The translations under genes were made by a program, and so were the position numbers. 64,000 bases of DNA, taken from contig NC_015577.1 of assembly GCF_000214355.1 (NCBI RefSeq), positions 1,816,453 to 1,880,452 of the forward strand, written 5' to 3'. Numbering within the stretch: the stretch's first letter is position 1; each line of letters begins with the position of its first letter. Source of the stretch: Leadbettera azotonutricia ZAS-9 (GTDB lineage: Bacteria; Spirochaetota; Spirochaetia; Treponematales; Breznakiellaceae). Of this stretch, positions 9,648 through 18,188 are shown piece by piece. The notes under the pieces were generated by a model. The model did no database searches. It saw only the letters and a program-made list of their open reading frames with translations, and was not told where the DNA came from.

Positions 9648-10520
9648 TCAGTCGGCAATCTCAAGTATGGCGTTTTCTATGAAATTGCTTATCTGCGCCT
9701 TGAGCAGATCAATTTGGGGTTTGGAAATGCCGTTTTTTATGCTCTCCGCAACCTCCTGCATGGCTTGGAGATAGTGCTTCCAGCTTTCGAGGAAACTGAG
9801 CGCCTCTTTGCGATCCAGAGGAAGCTGCTTGCCAATAAGGCGGGCCTCGCTGTTCCTGTCCTGCATGATGAGATTCCCTGAATAGACTATGCGGAGGTCC
9901 GTGAGGGTATCTTTTTGGGTTTTAAGGATCAGGACTATGACGCCCCCGGATTCATTGCTTCCAGGGGATTTGAATTTGCGGTATACCGAATAGTTCCACT
10001 GATCCAGGGGTATGCGGATCCGGGTGAGCAGCTCCTGGGGGGCAAGGGCCGGGGGGCCGGGGAGGGATGAAAAACGGGAGGCCGAGATCCAGCGGGCTGT
10101 CGAGCTGGTGCGGAGTTCATAATGGGCGTCCAGGGCTATCATCGGGGCAGTGGCGTCGAGGCGCCTTTCTTTATGGCAGATATTGCCGCCTATGGTGGCT
10201 ATGTTGCGCAGGGCCGGGCCTGATATGCCGGAGAGGGTTTTTGCCAGAATGGGGGGGACTATTTTTCCCAGGTTGATTATCTCGCTGATGCCGACCATGG
10301 CGCCCATTTCAAGGTATCGCTCTGTACGGGTAATGCGTTTAAGGTCAGCCATTTTTTCGAGGCAGAGTATGTTCTTTGGCAAAACAGGAACGCGTTTGAC
10401 CTGGTTCCTGATAAGGTCTGTGCCGCCTGCAAAGGGGACCGCGTCCGGGAAGCGGCCCCAAAACCCAAAGAGTTCCTGGAAGCTTTCGGGGAAGAAGACC
10501 TGGTTAGGCACCGCGTCCAT
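9648..10520 (-). CDS. Molybdenum hydroxylase FAD-binding subunit (CoxM/XdhB type)
   Basis: Medium subunit of a xanthine dehydrogenase/CO dehydrogenase-family enzyme. It passes electrons from the iron-sulfur subunit through FAD to an acceptor. The two FAD-binding signatures are visible: FAGGTDLI near residue 30 and ATIGGNICH near residue 110. Length is 290 residues, as usual. The ATG at 10520 follows a strong AGGAGGAG and overlaps the iron-sulfur gene by 17 bases, so all three subunits are one translational unit. The substrate of the complex cannot be told from this subunit. Confidence 0.88.
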   Translation of the reverse strand: MDAVPNQVFFPESFQELFGFWGRFPDAVPFAGGTDLIRNQVKRVPVLPKNILCLEKMADLKRITRTERYLEMGAMVGISEIINLGKIVPPILAKTLSGISGPALRNIATIGGNICHKERRLDATAPMIALDAHYELRTSSTARWISASRFSSLPGPPALAPQELLTRIRIPLDQWNYSVYRKFKSPGSNESGGVIVLILKTQKDTLTDLRIVYSGNLIMQDRNSEARLIGKQLPLDRKEALSFLESWKHYLQAMQEVAESIKNGISKPQIDLLKAQISNFIENAILEIAD

Positions 10521-10989
10521 AGAGTCTCCTCCTCCTGTTTTCGGCTACTGCCAATACCCCGTTTGCAAGGCTTTCCGGCTCGGTGCAGCGGCATTTTATC
10601 CCCTGAAAGGCCATGAGTATCTCTTCCCGCACTGGCCTGGGGTTTTTGGAGAGCAGGGCTTCCACTGCCAGGATCTTGCCGGTATCGCAGAAGCCGCAGT
10701 TTTCTACCCCTGCCTGGGCAAAGCCTTTGATTATATCCTGGTATTCATCGGTTTGGGAAAACCCCTCTATGGTGATGATTTCGCTGCCCCGTATCTTGAA
10801 GGCGGGGATAAGGCAGGATTTTACCACTTCGCCATTGAGTATCACTGAACAGACCCCGCAGTTGCCTGCATAGCATCCTGCCTTTGCCCCCAATAATTCG
10901 AAGGTGCCCCTCAAAATATCGATAAGGCGGCGCTCTGCGTCTGTGCGGACTACCACATCTTCGCCATTCAGGATGAAGCCTATGGTCAT
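10504..10989 (-). CDS. Molybdenum hydroxylase [2Fe-2S] subunit (CoxS/XdhC type)
   Basis: Small electron-transfer subunit with two [2Fe-2S] clusters. The N-terminal plant-ferredoxin-type cluster ligands are in CYAGNCGVCSVILNGEVVKS plus the following Cys. The C-terminal cluster uses CGFCDTG and CRCTE. Its 161 residues match the family. Its ATG overlaps the TGA of the large subunit as ATGA, and it overlaps the FAD subunit at its own end. Complete cysteine sets suggest a functional protein. Confidence 0.9.
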   Translation of the reverse strand: MTIGFILNGEDVVVRTDAERRLIDILRGTFELLGAKAGCYAGNCGVCSVILNGEVVKSCLIPAFKIRGSEIITIEGFSQTDEYQDIIKGFAQAGVENCGFCDTGKILAVEALLSKNPRPVREEILMAFQGIKCRCTEPESLANGVLAVAENRRRRLYGRGA

Positions 10990-13085
10990 ACGGATGCCTC
11001 TGCAGCTTTTTCCTGCTTTTTAAGATGGGACGCTTCCCACAAATCCCTGGCGCTTATGGGGATTTTTTCGAAGGGGTGGTTCATTGCCTGGGACACTGCC
11101 TGCGCGTAGGCTGCGGGCACACAGGAGAAGGGGATTTCCCCGATGCCCTTTGGGGGTACTGCGTCGTTCCACAGAAAGTCGATGTGAATGGGAGGCGCTT
11201 CTATGGGGGCGGTTATATCATAGCCGTGCACCAGTCCCCCCTCGATGACGCCCTGGTTGTATGAAAGCTGTTCCCTGCATGACCAGCCCAGGGCCTGGAT
11301 TACGGCAGTTTTAAGGGAGAGCCGTGCCCTGGCCTGGGAAAGTATTTTGCCGCCGTCCACGGCAAGCCATATACCCCGTATTACAGGCTGCAGGGATACG
11401 GCATCTATTTCGGCTTCTACCGCTGCCGCGCCCCAGCCGCAGTGGGCAAAGGCGCCGGGATCTATGGGCTTCTGGCTGGCTTCAAGCGGGGGAGTGAGGC
11501 CCCAGGGTATGAGTTTTTCGCTCTTGCTGGAACGTTTTACGGTTATCGGCAGGGGATCCCTGAAGCGTTGTTTGCGTATAGCCTGGCAGCATTTTTCCAC
11601 TAGTTTGGACATGAGGGTGATGTCCCGGGAAAGGGTAGCGGGTCCCGAATCCGGAGATGCGGAGGTGTTTATCACTTTTACATTGGCGGCTTCCACGGAA
11701 AGGTGCTCTGCCGCTATGCTCTGCCAGATGCGCGAATAGCCCCCCCCGGATGATACCATGCTGGTTTTGATCTCCAGGGTGCTGTCTTTCTGGAGGGTAA
11801 CTTCCACGGTGTAAATGCCCTTGTCCCCCCCTGTGTAAAGGAAGCCCGAGCCCTGGTAGGCTGCGGCCATGCCTATGCCCCGGATAGGCTCGGTCCGGGC
11901 ATCCCAGTCCTTTTCCTGGCGGCGGCTCCGGAGGAGTTCGTAGGAAGCCCATTTGCGGTAATAGTCGCCCATGGCCGCAGCGGTGTCTATGAGTTCCGCC
12001 ATGGGCACGTGATCTTTTATGGGTATGCCTATGGCAAGGTTATTGCCTTTGTCGATAAAATTATTTTTGCGCCATTCTGCAGGATCCTGGTGGAGGCTGT
12101 CCGCAATGCGCGATACATGGCGCTCTATGGCGAAAAACCCCTGAGAAAGGCCGAATCCCGCCATGGGCCCCTGGGGGGGTATATTGCTGCGCACCCCATA
12201 GGTTTCAAGCTTTACCTTGCCCAGATTGTAAATGCCCAGGCAGCCCAGGGAGCTTTGATCTACAATTTCGTCGGTAAAGATCCCCTGGGCACCCAGGTTG
12301 AGGTCCGCCCGTATTTCGGTGCTGACGAGTTTCCCGTTCTCGTCCAAATCGCTGCGCATCTGAATCTCGCTCCCATTGCGTTTGGGAGAATACCGGAAGT
12401 CTTCTTCCCTGGTGAGCATGAGCTTTACAGGCTTCTGGGTAATCCATGCGCAAAGAGCTGCCTGGCACCCGATAAGGGAGGGGTACCAGAGCTTGCCGTC
12501 CAGGTGCACCCCAATCTTTGTAGGCTCTACCTGTACGGCGGAGCTGTCCATATTGAAGAGCCCCGCAACAGAACGCTTTACATGGTAGGGCCACTGGGTG
12601 GCTGTGTGAATCGTTATTTTGTTTTTGGCATATACCGCCAATGCGCCTGTTGGTTCGGAATACCAGTGTTCTTGTATACCAGTGGTAAAATACCCTGTTA
12701 CCGCAGAGGCTGCTTCATGTTCCGACGCTTCGCCATAGCTGCGTTTCATCATGATCTGGCTATCCTGGGTAACCCGGCTTGAGAATTGGGGCTGGGATTC
12801 TTCAATGCTGATAACGCAGCGGTCGGCATATTCTTCGAGCTTGGCTATGTCGGGGCCTGCGAGGAGCGCTATGGGCTCTCCAATATAGGAGATGATATCG
12901 GAAGCCAGTACAGGTACGGGAAAATCGTCAAGCTGGTTTTTCCCGGGTATATCCTTGGCAGTGATCAAAACATAGGAATTGGGGAGTTTTGGGGATTCTA
13001 TGCGTATGAGCTTTCCGCTGGCGACAGGGGAGCGCAAAGTCAGGGCATGTATCATGCCCTTGGCAGAAATATCTTCTACAAACAC
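10986..13085 (-). CDS. Molybdenum hydroxylase molybdopterin-binding large subunit
   Basis: Catalytic subunit of a xanthine-dehydrogenase-family hydroxylase that binds molybdopterin cytosine dinucleotide. I place the start at GTG 13085, one base after the preceding aminotransferase stop (TAATGTG). This gives FVEDISAKGMIHALTLRSP, the usual N-terminal beginning of the family, whereas a longer in-frame reading to 13226 only overlaps the aminotransferase. The product is 699 residues, slightly short for the family. The catalytic glutamate motif is KGIGEIPF near the C-terminus. No other molybdenum-cofactor gene is visible in the window. The substrate is unknown; purine or aromatic aldehyde or acid oxidation are family options. 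Confidence 0.85.
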   Translation of the reverse strand: MFVEDISAKGMIHALTLRSPVASGKLIRIESPKLPNSYVLITAKDIPGKNQLDDFPVPVLASDIISYIGEPIALLAGPDIAKLEEYADRCVISIEESQPQFSSRVTQDSQIMMKRSYGEASEHEAASAVTGYFTTGIQEHWYSEPTGALAVYAKNKITIHTATQWPYHVKRSVAGLFNMDSSAVQVEPTKIGVHLDGKLWYPSLIGCQAALCAWITQKPVKLMLTREEDFRYSPKRNGSEIQMRSDLDENGKLVSTEIRADLNLGAQGIFTDEIVDQSSLGCLGIYNLGKVKLETYGVRSNIPPQGPMAGFGLSQGFFAIERHVSRIADSLHQDPAEWRKNNFIDKGNNLAIGIPIKDHVPMAELIDTAAAMGDYYRKWASYELLRSRRQEKDWDARTEPIRGIGMAAAYQGSGFLYTGGDKGIYTVEVTLQKDSTLEIKTSMVSSGGGYSRIWQSIAAEHLSVEAANVKVINTSASPDSGPATLSRDITLMSKLVEKCCQAIRKQRFRDPLPITVKRSSKSEKLIPWGLTPPLEASQKPIDPGAFAHCGWGAAAVEAEIDAVSLQPVIRGIWLAVDGGKILSQARARLSLKTAVIQALGWSCREQLSYNQGVIEGGLVHGYDITAPIEAPPIHIDFLWNDAVPPKGIGEIPFSCVPAAYAQAVSQAMNHPFEKIPISARDLWEASHLKKQEKAAEASV

Positions 13086-13086
13086 A

Positions 13087-14268
13087 TTAGAGAGTATATT
13101 CCAAAGCTGTCTCTTTGACCACCTCTGCAACCCGTTCAATCTGCTTTTTTGACATGCCGGCCCAAATGGGGAGGGAAATTTCCCTGCTATAGGATTCAAA
13201 GGCATGGGGGTACATTTCGTCTGCAAGGTTATAGCGTTTTTTATAATAGGGCATGGTGTGGAGGGGTATGAAGTGGACCGAAACCCCTATGCCCTTCTCC
13301 TGGAGTTTCTCGATGAATTCGTTGCGTGTTATGGAAAGGCGTTCGGGATTGATTCTGATTGGATAAAGGTGCCAGGCGCCGCCTTTCGGGGGCAAGGTAA
13401 AATGGGGATCCTCCGCGAAAGCCTCGTTGTAGAATGCGGCAATCGCCTCCCTCATGCGGAGCATATCGTCCGCCTTTGCAAGCTGCGCCCTGCCTATGGC
13501 AGAAAGTATATCCGGGATATTGTATTTAAAGCCCGGTGCTGTTACCTCGTAATACCAGGAAGCCTTGGCGTCGGTATAGCGGTTCCATACGGTGCGGTCT
13601 ATGCCGTGGGATCTCATGCGGGACATACGGGCGGCCATTTCAGCGTTCCTGGTGACTACCATGCCGCCTTCGCCGGTGGTCATGGTCTTGGTTGCATAAA
13701 ACGAGAATACTGCCGCATCCCCTGTTATCTCCCCCATGGGGAAGGAGTGGGCCGCGTCCTCTATTATTTTAAGGTGATATTTTTTGGCTATTGCTGATAT
13801 GCTTTCCATGTCGCAAACGAGGCCGCCGTAATGGACGGGCATGACCGCTTTTGCAATGCCCAGGGGGAGCATCTTCAGGGTGCGTTCCAGGGCTTTAGGA
13901 TCCATGTGGAAGGTCCCAGGGGCAACATCGACAAAGATCGCTTCGGCCCCAAGGTAACGAATAACTTCGGCGGTCGAAGTAAATGTCAAGGTCGGGACAA
14001 GCACCATATGGCCGGAATTGATTCCGCAGGCTTCGAGGGCAAGGTGAAGGCCGGAGGTCGCTGAATTTACCGCAAGGCAAAAGAGGGGGGAATTCGAAGA
14101 GCCTGCGGAAGCTGAATGGTCCTGCAAAAATTCCCCGAATTCTTTTTCAAAGGCCAGGGTTTCTTTGCCTGTAGTAAGCCAGCCCGAGCGGAGCACCCTG
14201 ATGGCGGCCTCTTCTTCTTCCTTGCCAACGAAGGGGAGGGCAAAGGGGAGGGCATCTTCAATAGGCAA
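13087..14268 (-). CDS. DegT/DnrJ/EryC1 family PLP-dependent sugar aminotransferase
   Basis: Transfers an amino group to a keto-sugar nucleotide, typically the product of the 4,6-dehydratase encoded just upstream. The PLP-contacting motif EDAAHSFPM lies near residue 165 and the Schiff-base lysine is in SFYATKTMTTGEGGM near 195. Length is 393 residues, normal for the family. It overlaps the dehydratase gene by 11 bases, which supports a two-step route to a 4-amino-4,6-dideoxy sugar. Alternative substrates are possible, since the family is broad. Confidence 0.88.
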   Translation of the reverse strand: MPIEDALPFALPFVGKEEEEAAIRVLRSGWLTTGKETLAFEKEFGEFLQDHSASAGSSNSPLFCLAVNSATSGLHLALEACGINSGHMVLVPTLTFTSTAEVIRYLGAEAIFVDVAPGTFHMDPKALERTLKMLPLGIAKAVMPVHYGGLVCDMESISAIAKKYHLKIIEDAAHSFPMGEITGDAAVFSFYATKTMTTGEGGMVVTRNAEMAARMSRMRSHGIDRTVWNRYTDAKASWYYEVTAPGFKYNIPDILSAIGRAQLAKADDMLRMREAIAAFYNEAFAEDPHFTLPPKGGAWHLYPIRINPERLSITRNEFIEKLQEKGIGVSVHFIPLHTMPYYKKRYNLADEMYPHAFESYSREISLPIWAGMSKKQIERVAEVVKETALEYTL

Positions 14269-15751
14269 GGCTCAGCGCCTCCCTCGTAAAGTTGGGGACA
14301 GATGCTTTAAGGATTTCCCGGAGCAGGGCGCTGTCCCGGTATTTTTCGCCCTGCCTTGGGTCAAGGCTGATTATGGGGCGGAGCTGCTCCATTATGTCGT
14401 GAATATCGCTTGAATCAGACGATTTTTTGTCCACTTTGAGGATGCGGTCAAAGGCTGTGGGCCTGGGTTCTTCATCATCCCACCAGAGCTTTTCGCCCAG
14501 CCTTTCGCCGGGACGGCAGCCTATGTATTCTATCTTGATGTCCTTTTCGGGGGTAAGGCCGTAGAAGCGTATCATTTGCTCCGCCAGGTCTTTTATTTTA
14601 ACCGGTTCTCCCATGTCCAAAAGATAGAGATTGCCGTTTTCGCCGACCCCGCCGGCCTTGAGCACCAGGGAGCAAGCCTCGGGTATGGTCATGAACCACC
14701 GCTTCATTTCCGGGTGGGTGATGGTCACAGGCCCGCCCTTTTCAATCTGCTTCTGGAAGAGGGGCATGATGGAGCCCCGGGAACCGAGGACATTGCCGAA
14801 GCGCACCACCATGAAGTTGATGCCTTTGTTGCCTGAATTTTCACGGGCGGCGTCCAGCACCAGGCCCTCGCAGAGATATTTGGAGATGCCGTATACCGAT
14901 ACGGGCTCAACGGCCTTGTCGGTGGTGATATGCACAAAACGCTTCACGCCGTGTTTTTTTGCGGCAGAAATGAGATTGTCAGTGCCAAAAAGGTTGTTTT
15001 CTATGGATGCGACTGGGTTTTCTTCCATCATGGGCACATGCTTGTAGGCAGCGGTATGGAAGACCACATCGGCCTTGAGGTGCTCCAGGATCCAGTCCAT
15101 GTACTCGCGGTCCTTTAGATCCCCGATGACGGGCACAAGCACTGCCTTTTCGCCGACCCCTTCTTCCTGGAGGAGCCGGAGCTCCTTGTCAATCTGATAG
15201 ATTGAATTCTCCCCATGTCCAAAAAGATAGAGCCGAGACGCCCCGCCGGAAAGCAGCTGCCGGCAAAGCTCGCTGCCTATTGAGCCGCCAGCCCCGGTCA
15301 CGAGCACACGCTTGCCCCTGAGATAGGAAAGGCTCTGGCGGAGGTTCACCGCCACAGGTGTGCGGCCCAGAAGATCCTGGGGATCGATGGAACGGGTCTG
15401 GATGAGGTGGGCATCACCCTCGATGATCTGCGAAATGCCCGGAAGTATGCGTATGCGCTCGAAGCCTGCGTTTTTCAGGATCTGGTAGAGTTCTTCCAGG
15501 TATTCGCGGCTTGCGCTTGGTATGGCAATAATGGCCTCGTCGGCAGGATGAAGGCGGAGCAGCCGCGCCACATCCCTTATGGGGCCGAGGACCGGAATTT
15601 CGTCCAGCCGGCGGCCGATTTTTGCGGGGTCGTCATCGAGAAAGGCCACTACCTCCCCGAAAATGCCCTTTTCGCGTATTTCTTTTGCCAGGGTTTGGCC
15701 TGCAAAACCGGCCCCGATAATGTATAAACGCGCAGATTTGAATGTCGTCAT
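14258..15751 (-). CDS. Nucleotide-sugar 4,6-dehydratase, CapD/FlaA1-like
   Basis: An N-terminal CoA-binding-like Rossmann domain (IIGAGFAGQTLAKEI) is followed from about residue 145 by an extended SDR domain with GAGGSIGSELCR (NAD binding). The conserved TTDKAVEPVSVYGISKYLCE carries the Tyr and Lys of the SDR catalytic triad. Members convert UDP-GlcNAc-type substrates to 4-keto-6-deoxy sugars. At 497 residues it is shorter than CapD or PglF because the N-terminal membrane helices are missing, so it should be cytosolic. It is co-transcribed with the DegT aminotransferase. Confidence 0.87.
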   Translation of the reverse strand: MTTFKSARLYIIGAGFAGQTLAKEIREKGIFGEVVAFLDDDPAKIGRRLDEIPVLGPIRDVARLLRLHPADEAIIAIPSASREYLEELYQILKNAGFERIRILPGISQIIEGDAHLIQTRSIDPQDLLGRTPVAVNLRQSLSYLRGKRVLVTGAGGSIGSELCRQLLSGGASRLYLFGHGENSIYQIDKELRLLQEEGVGEKAVLVPVIGDLKDREYMDWILEHLKADVVFHTAAYKHVPMMEENPVASIENNLFGTDNLISAAKKHGVKRFVHITTDKAVEPVSVYGISKYLCEGLVLDAARENSGNKGINFMVVRFGNVLGSRGSIMPLFQKQIEKGGPVTITHPEMKRWFMTIPEACSLVLKAGGVGENGNLYLLDMGEPVKIKDLAEQMIRFYGLTPEKDIKIEYIGCRPGERLGEKLWWDDEEPRPTAFDRILKVDKKSSDSSDIHDIMEQLRPIISLDPRQGEKYRDSALLREILKASVPNFTREALSLAY

Positions 15752-15789
15752 GCTTTTGGCAAAAATCCGGGTCTTGGACCGGTTCCAGG

Positions 15790-16329
15790 CTATTTTACCC
15801 CCGGCGCAGTTTCCATAGTTTCAAAGGCCAGGTCGATGGTAAAGGAATCGTCGTACAGATCCAGTTTTATCTTTGCCCTCCCCTTTCTTTTATCGACCTT
15901 TATTATCTTTCCCTCAAGCCCGGAAAGGGGGCCGTCTATGACAATTATGCGGGAATTCTCGTCAAAGCTTACCTTGGACTTGCCCGCCAGGGGGCCTACT
16001 TTCTTGATAAAATGGAGCACCAGCTCCAGGTCCTTGCCGCCCAGGGGGACTATATCCTGGCTGGATCTGAGAAAACGGAAAAAGCCGTCGGTACGGCGGA
16101 AATCCCAGTGGTATTTGTAGATGCTGTCTTCGTCTTCAACTTCGATGAAAATATAGCCGGGGAAGATGGCAGCCTGGGAATGGATTATCTTGCCTGCCCG
16201 CCTTATGTCCAGCTCCCTTTGGGGGAAGTAGATGGGCAGCTTTATTTCCGGATGCATGGCTTTAACGAGGCGTATGTACTTGGCCTCTCCCCTGGTTTTG
16301 ACCTGCAGGGCATAGTAGTTCATGGTCAA
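15790..16329 (-). CDS. NusG-family specialised antiterminator (LoaP/RfaH class)
   Basis: NusG paralogue: NGN domain (YYALQVKTRGEAKYIRLV to about residue 110) followed by a KOW domain (SGLEGKIIKVDKRKGRAKI, about 130-165). It is the first gene of a 16-kb minus-strand polysaccharide cluster, the classic position of LoaP, RfaH or UpxY factors that keep RNA polymerase going through long operons. I choose TTG 16329 because AAAAGGG lies seven bases upstream; the in-frame ATG at 16323 is too far from it. The lack of ribosomal-protein neighbours (rplK/rplA) argues against it being the housekeeping NusG. Confidence 0.82.
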   Translation of the reverse strand: MTMNYYALQVKTRGEAKYIRLVKAMHPEIKLPIYFPQRELDIRRAGKIIHSQAAIFPGYIFIEVEDEDSIYKYHWDFRRTDGFFRFLRSSQDIVPLGGKDLELVLHFIKKVGPLAGKSKVSFDENSRIIVIDGPLSGLEGKIIKVDKRKGRAKIKLDLYDDSFTIDLAFETMETAPGVK

Positions 16330-16397
16330 GATTAAACCCTTTTCTGCCGAAACTGTAAATGGGAATCTGTACTGATTGAAGGTTCAAAGGGGCTTGT

Positions 16398-16889
16398 ATG
16401 TACTTTAAACGCCTGGGGGCACTTATTTCGCTTCTTGCACTTGCAAGTTTCCCCCTTTATGCGTCCATGATCTCGTTCCTGGTGGTTGAAACAGGCCTCT
16501 CAAGCGAAGGCAGTGCAGGGGAGTATTCTGCCCTTTGGGAAGACGGCCTCATGAGCGCTTTTTTTGATGCCGGTCACATCGTCAGCAACGGCCATATTTT
16601 AAGGCTCGAAAAGAACCCTTCCAAAGTTTTTCCCGATGAAGTTGAAGACGATTATTATGAGGCAGCCGCAGGCGGGGCGGATTATTTTGTGATCGCTCTG
16701 CTGGAATACAAAAGCCAGAATGGAAAATACAGGCCCTCGGGCATTTCTGTCCGTGTCTTCAATATTGAATCCACCGATCTGGTATATCAGCAAAACTTTG
16801 CAGCCGGCACAGGCGCAAGTCTGAAAGAAGAATCCACCAACGCCCGGGAAGCCGCCAGGGCCATAATTCCCCATTTAAAGGACAGGTAA
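16398..16889 (+). CDS. Exported protein of unknown function
   Basis: 163 residues with an N-terminal signal segment (GALISLLALASFPLYASM). The rest is a compact alpha/beta sequence: LVVETGL, a helix with SALWEDGLMSAFFDAGH, then YFVIALLEYKS and VRVFNIES strands. This layout recalls small periplasmic CsgG- or FlgO-like folds, but I do not recognise a family. It is followed three bases later by the SPOR-domain gene, so the two form an operon and may share a cell-envelope task. Confidence 0.65.
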   Translation: MYFKRLGALISLLALASFPLYASMISFLVVETGLSSEGSAGEYSALWEDGLMSAFFDAGHIVSNGHILRLEKNPSKVFPDEVEDDYYEAAAGGADYFVIALLEYKSQNGKYRPSGISVRVFNIESTDLVYQQNFAAGTGASLKEESTNAREAARAIIPHLKDR

Positions 16890-16892
16890 CGT

Positions 16893-18179
16893 ATGAAAAA
16901 GATAGGGATAGCTTTATGCGCTGCCGCTGCATTGCTCATTCTGGTCAACGCTTCGGTTTGGGAAGGGGCAGCTTCTGCCGCAGCCGGGGGCGATCTGCCC
17001 GATTCAGGGTATTTTGCCGCTACCAATTCGTTCCCCCGGAACACAGTGGTGGATGTGACCAACCTCGAAAACGGGCGCACCATAAGGGTGATTGTGGCCC
17101 AGGGCCTGGATACCCCCGGCCTCCTGGTGATCCTTTCCAAAGACGCGGCCGACGCGATAAGCCTTCCTACCCGCAGCATAGGAAGGGTGCGCATGAACCA
17201 GCCCGCTGATCCTGTGGCTTTTGCCCGTTTTACAGAGGGCCTCTCGGCATCGGGCGATCCCGACCATGACCCCGAAGCATTGATCGCGGCAGAAGGCGGT
17301 ATCAACCCTGATTTGTTGGCTGAAGCCTCAGCTGAAGCCACAGAGGAAGCAGCGGTCGAGCCGGAACCTGAAGCTATTGCGGAAGAAGATCCTGAACTGA
17401 GCGATGCCCCTCTCGTTGCAGAGGCTGATCCCCTTGCTTCTGAAGAAGATCCTGAAGATACCCTCTCATATCCGCCGTCTGAATTCGCCGACGACGGCAT
17501 AATCCCCGAACCGGGCCCGGAACTGGTGTGGACATACCCCGAAGAAGCCGAGCCGGAAGCCGAGATCGCGGAAGAGGTACCTGCCGAGCCTGAAATCCTG
17601 GCGCCCGAAACACTCATAGCTGTTGCCCCTGAGCCGGCTGAAGCCCCCGGAACCGATGTCCCGGATTCAACCTTGAACCCCGAAGCCTATGAATTTGCCT
17701 TGCTCCCTGCTGAAGAGCGCGTCCCTCCGGAAACAAGCACAATCAGCCCCTTGGACACGATAGCCCAGATACAGCCTGTGGCGCCTCCCCCGGAACGCGA
17801 ATATGTAATCGATCCTTCCTACATTATTGATCCCATCAAAGAAGCGCCGTCTGAATCCATCGTGATTCCGGCGCCGCTGGCAGCCCCGGTTTATACACCT
17901 CCAAGCCTTCCGGGCCAGAATTTCTCAGTACCTGTAATCGCCGCCCTTGAGAAAGGAAAGTACTACCTCCAGGTAGCTGCTCTAAGCAAACCCGAAAGCG
18001 TGGAATACGAAATAAACAAAATAGGCCGAACCTGGCCCATTGCAGTCCAAAGCGCAGGCAGCGCCGAGAAGCCTATGTACCGCCTCCTCATAGGCCCCGT
18101 GAACCTCGGCGAAAGCGGGGCGTTGTTGCAGCGTTTCAAAATGAACTATAAAGATGCGTTTGTACGGCTGGGGAGCTAG
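16893..18179 (+). CDS. Exported RlpA-like double-psi-barrel protein with C-terminal SPOR domain
   Basis: The signal anchor is MKKIGIALCAAAALLILVNA. Residues about 45-110 (GYFAATNSFPRNTVVDVTNL and following) look like a double-psi beta-barrel of the RlpA type. A long acidic, proline-rich linker follows (about 125-330, many EPEAEIAEE-like stretches). The C-terminal SPOR domain (about 350-428) contains GKYYLQVAALSKPESVEYE and RLLIGPVNLGE and should bind denuded septal peptidoglycan. The RlpA catalytic aspartate is not evident, so it may bind rather than cleave. Likely periplasmic, acting at division sites. Confidence 0.75.
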   Translation: MKKIGIALCAAAALLILVNASVWEGAASAAAGGDLPDSGYFAATNSFPRNTVVDVTNLENGRTIRVIVAQGLDTPGLLVILSKDAADAISLPTRSIGRVRMNQPADPVAFARFTEGLSASGDPDHDPEALIAAEGGINPDLLAEASAEATEEAAVEPEPEAIAEEDPELSDAPLVAEADPLASEEDPEDTLSYPPSEFADDGIIPEPGPELVWTYPEEAEPEAEIAEEVPAEPEILAPETLIAVAPEPAEAPGTDVPDSTLNPEAYEFALLPAEERVPPETSTISPLDTIAQIQPVAPPPEREYVIDPSYIIDPIKEAPSESIVIPAPLAAPVYTPPSLPGQNFSVPVIAALEKGKYYLQVAALSKPESVEYEINKIGRTWPIAVQSAGSAEKPMYRLLIGPVNLGESGALLQRFKMNYKDAFVRLGS

Positions 18180-18188
18180 CCCAGCGCT

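Noticed and set aside
10986-13226. Longer version of the molybdopterin subunit starting at 13226
   Set aside because: The extra 47 residues overlap the aminotransferase end and do not resemble the family; GTG 13085 fits the conserved N-terminus.
16787-17617. Serine/alanine-rich open frame opposite the SPOR gene
   Set aside because: Low-complexity mirror of the Glu/Pro-rich linker on the plus strand, no start signal.
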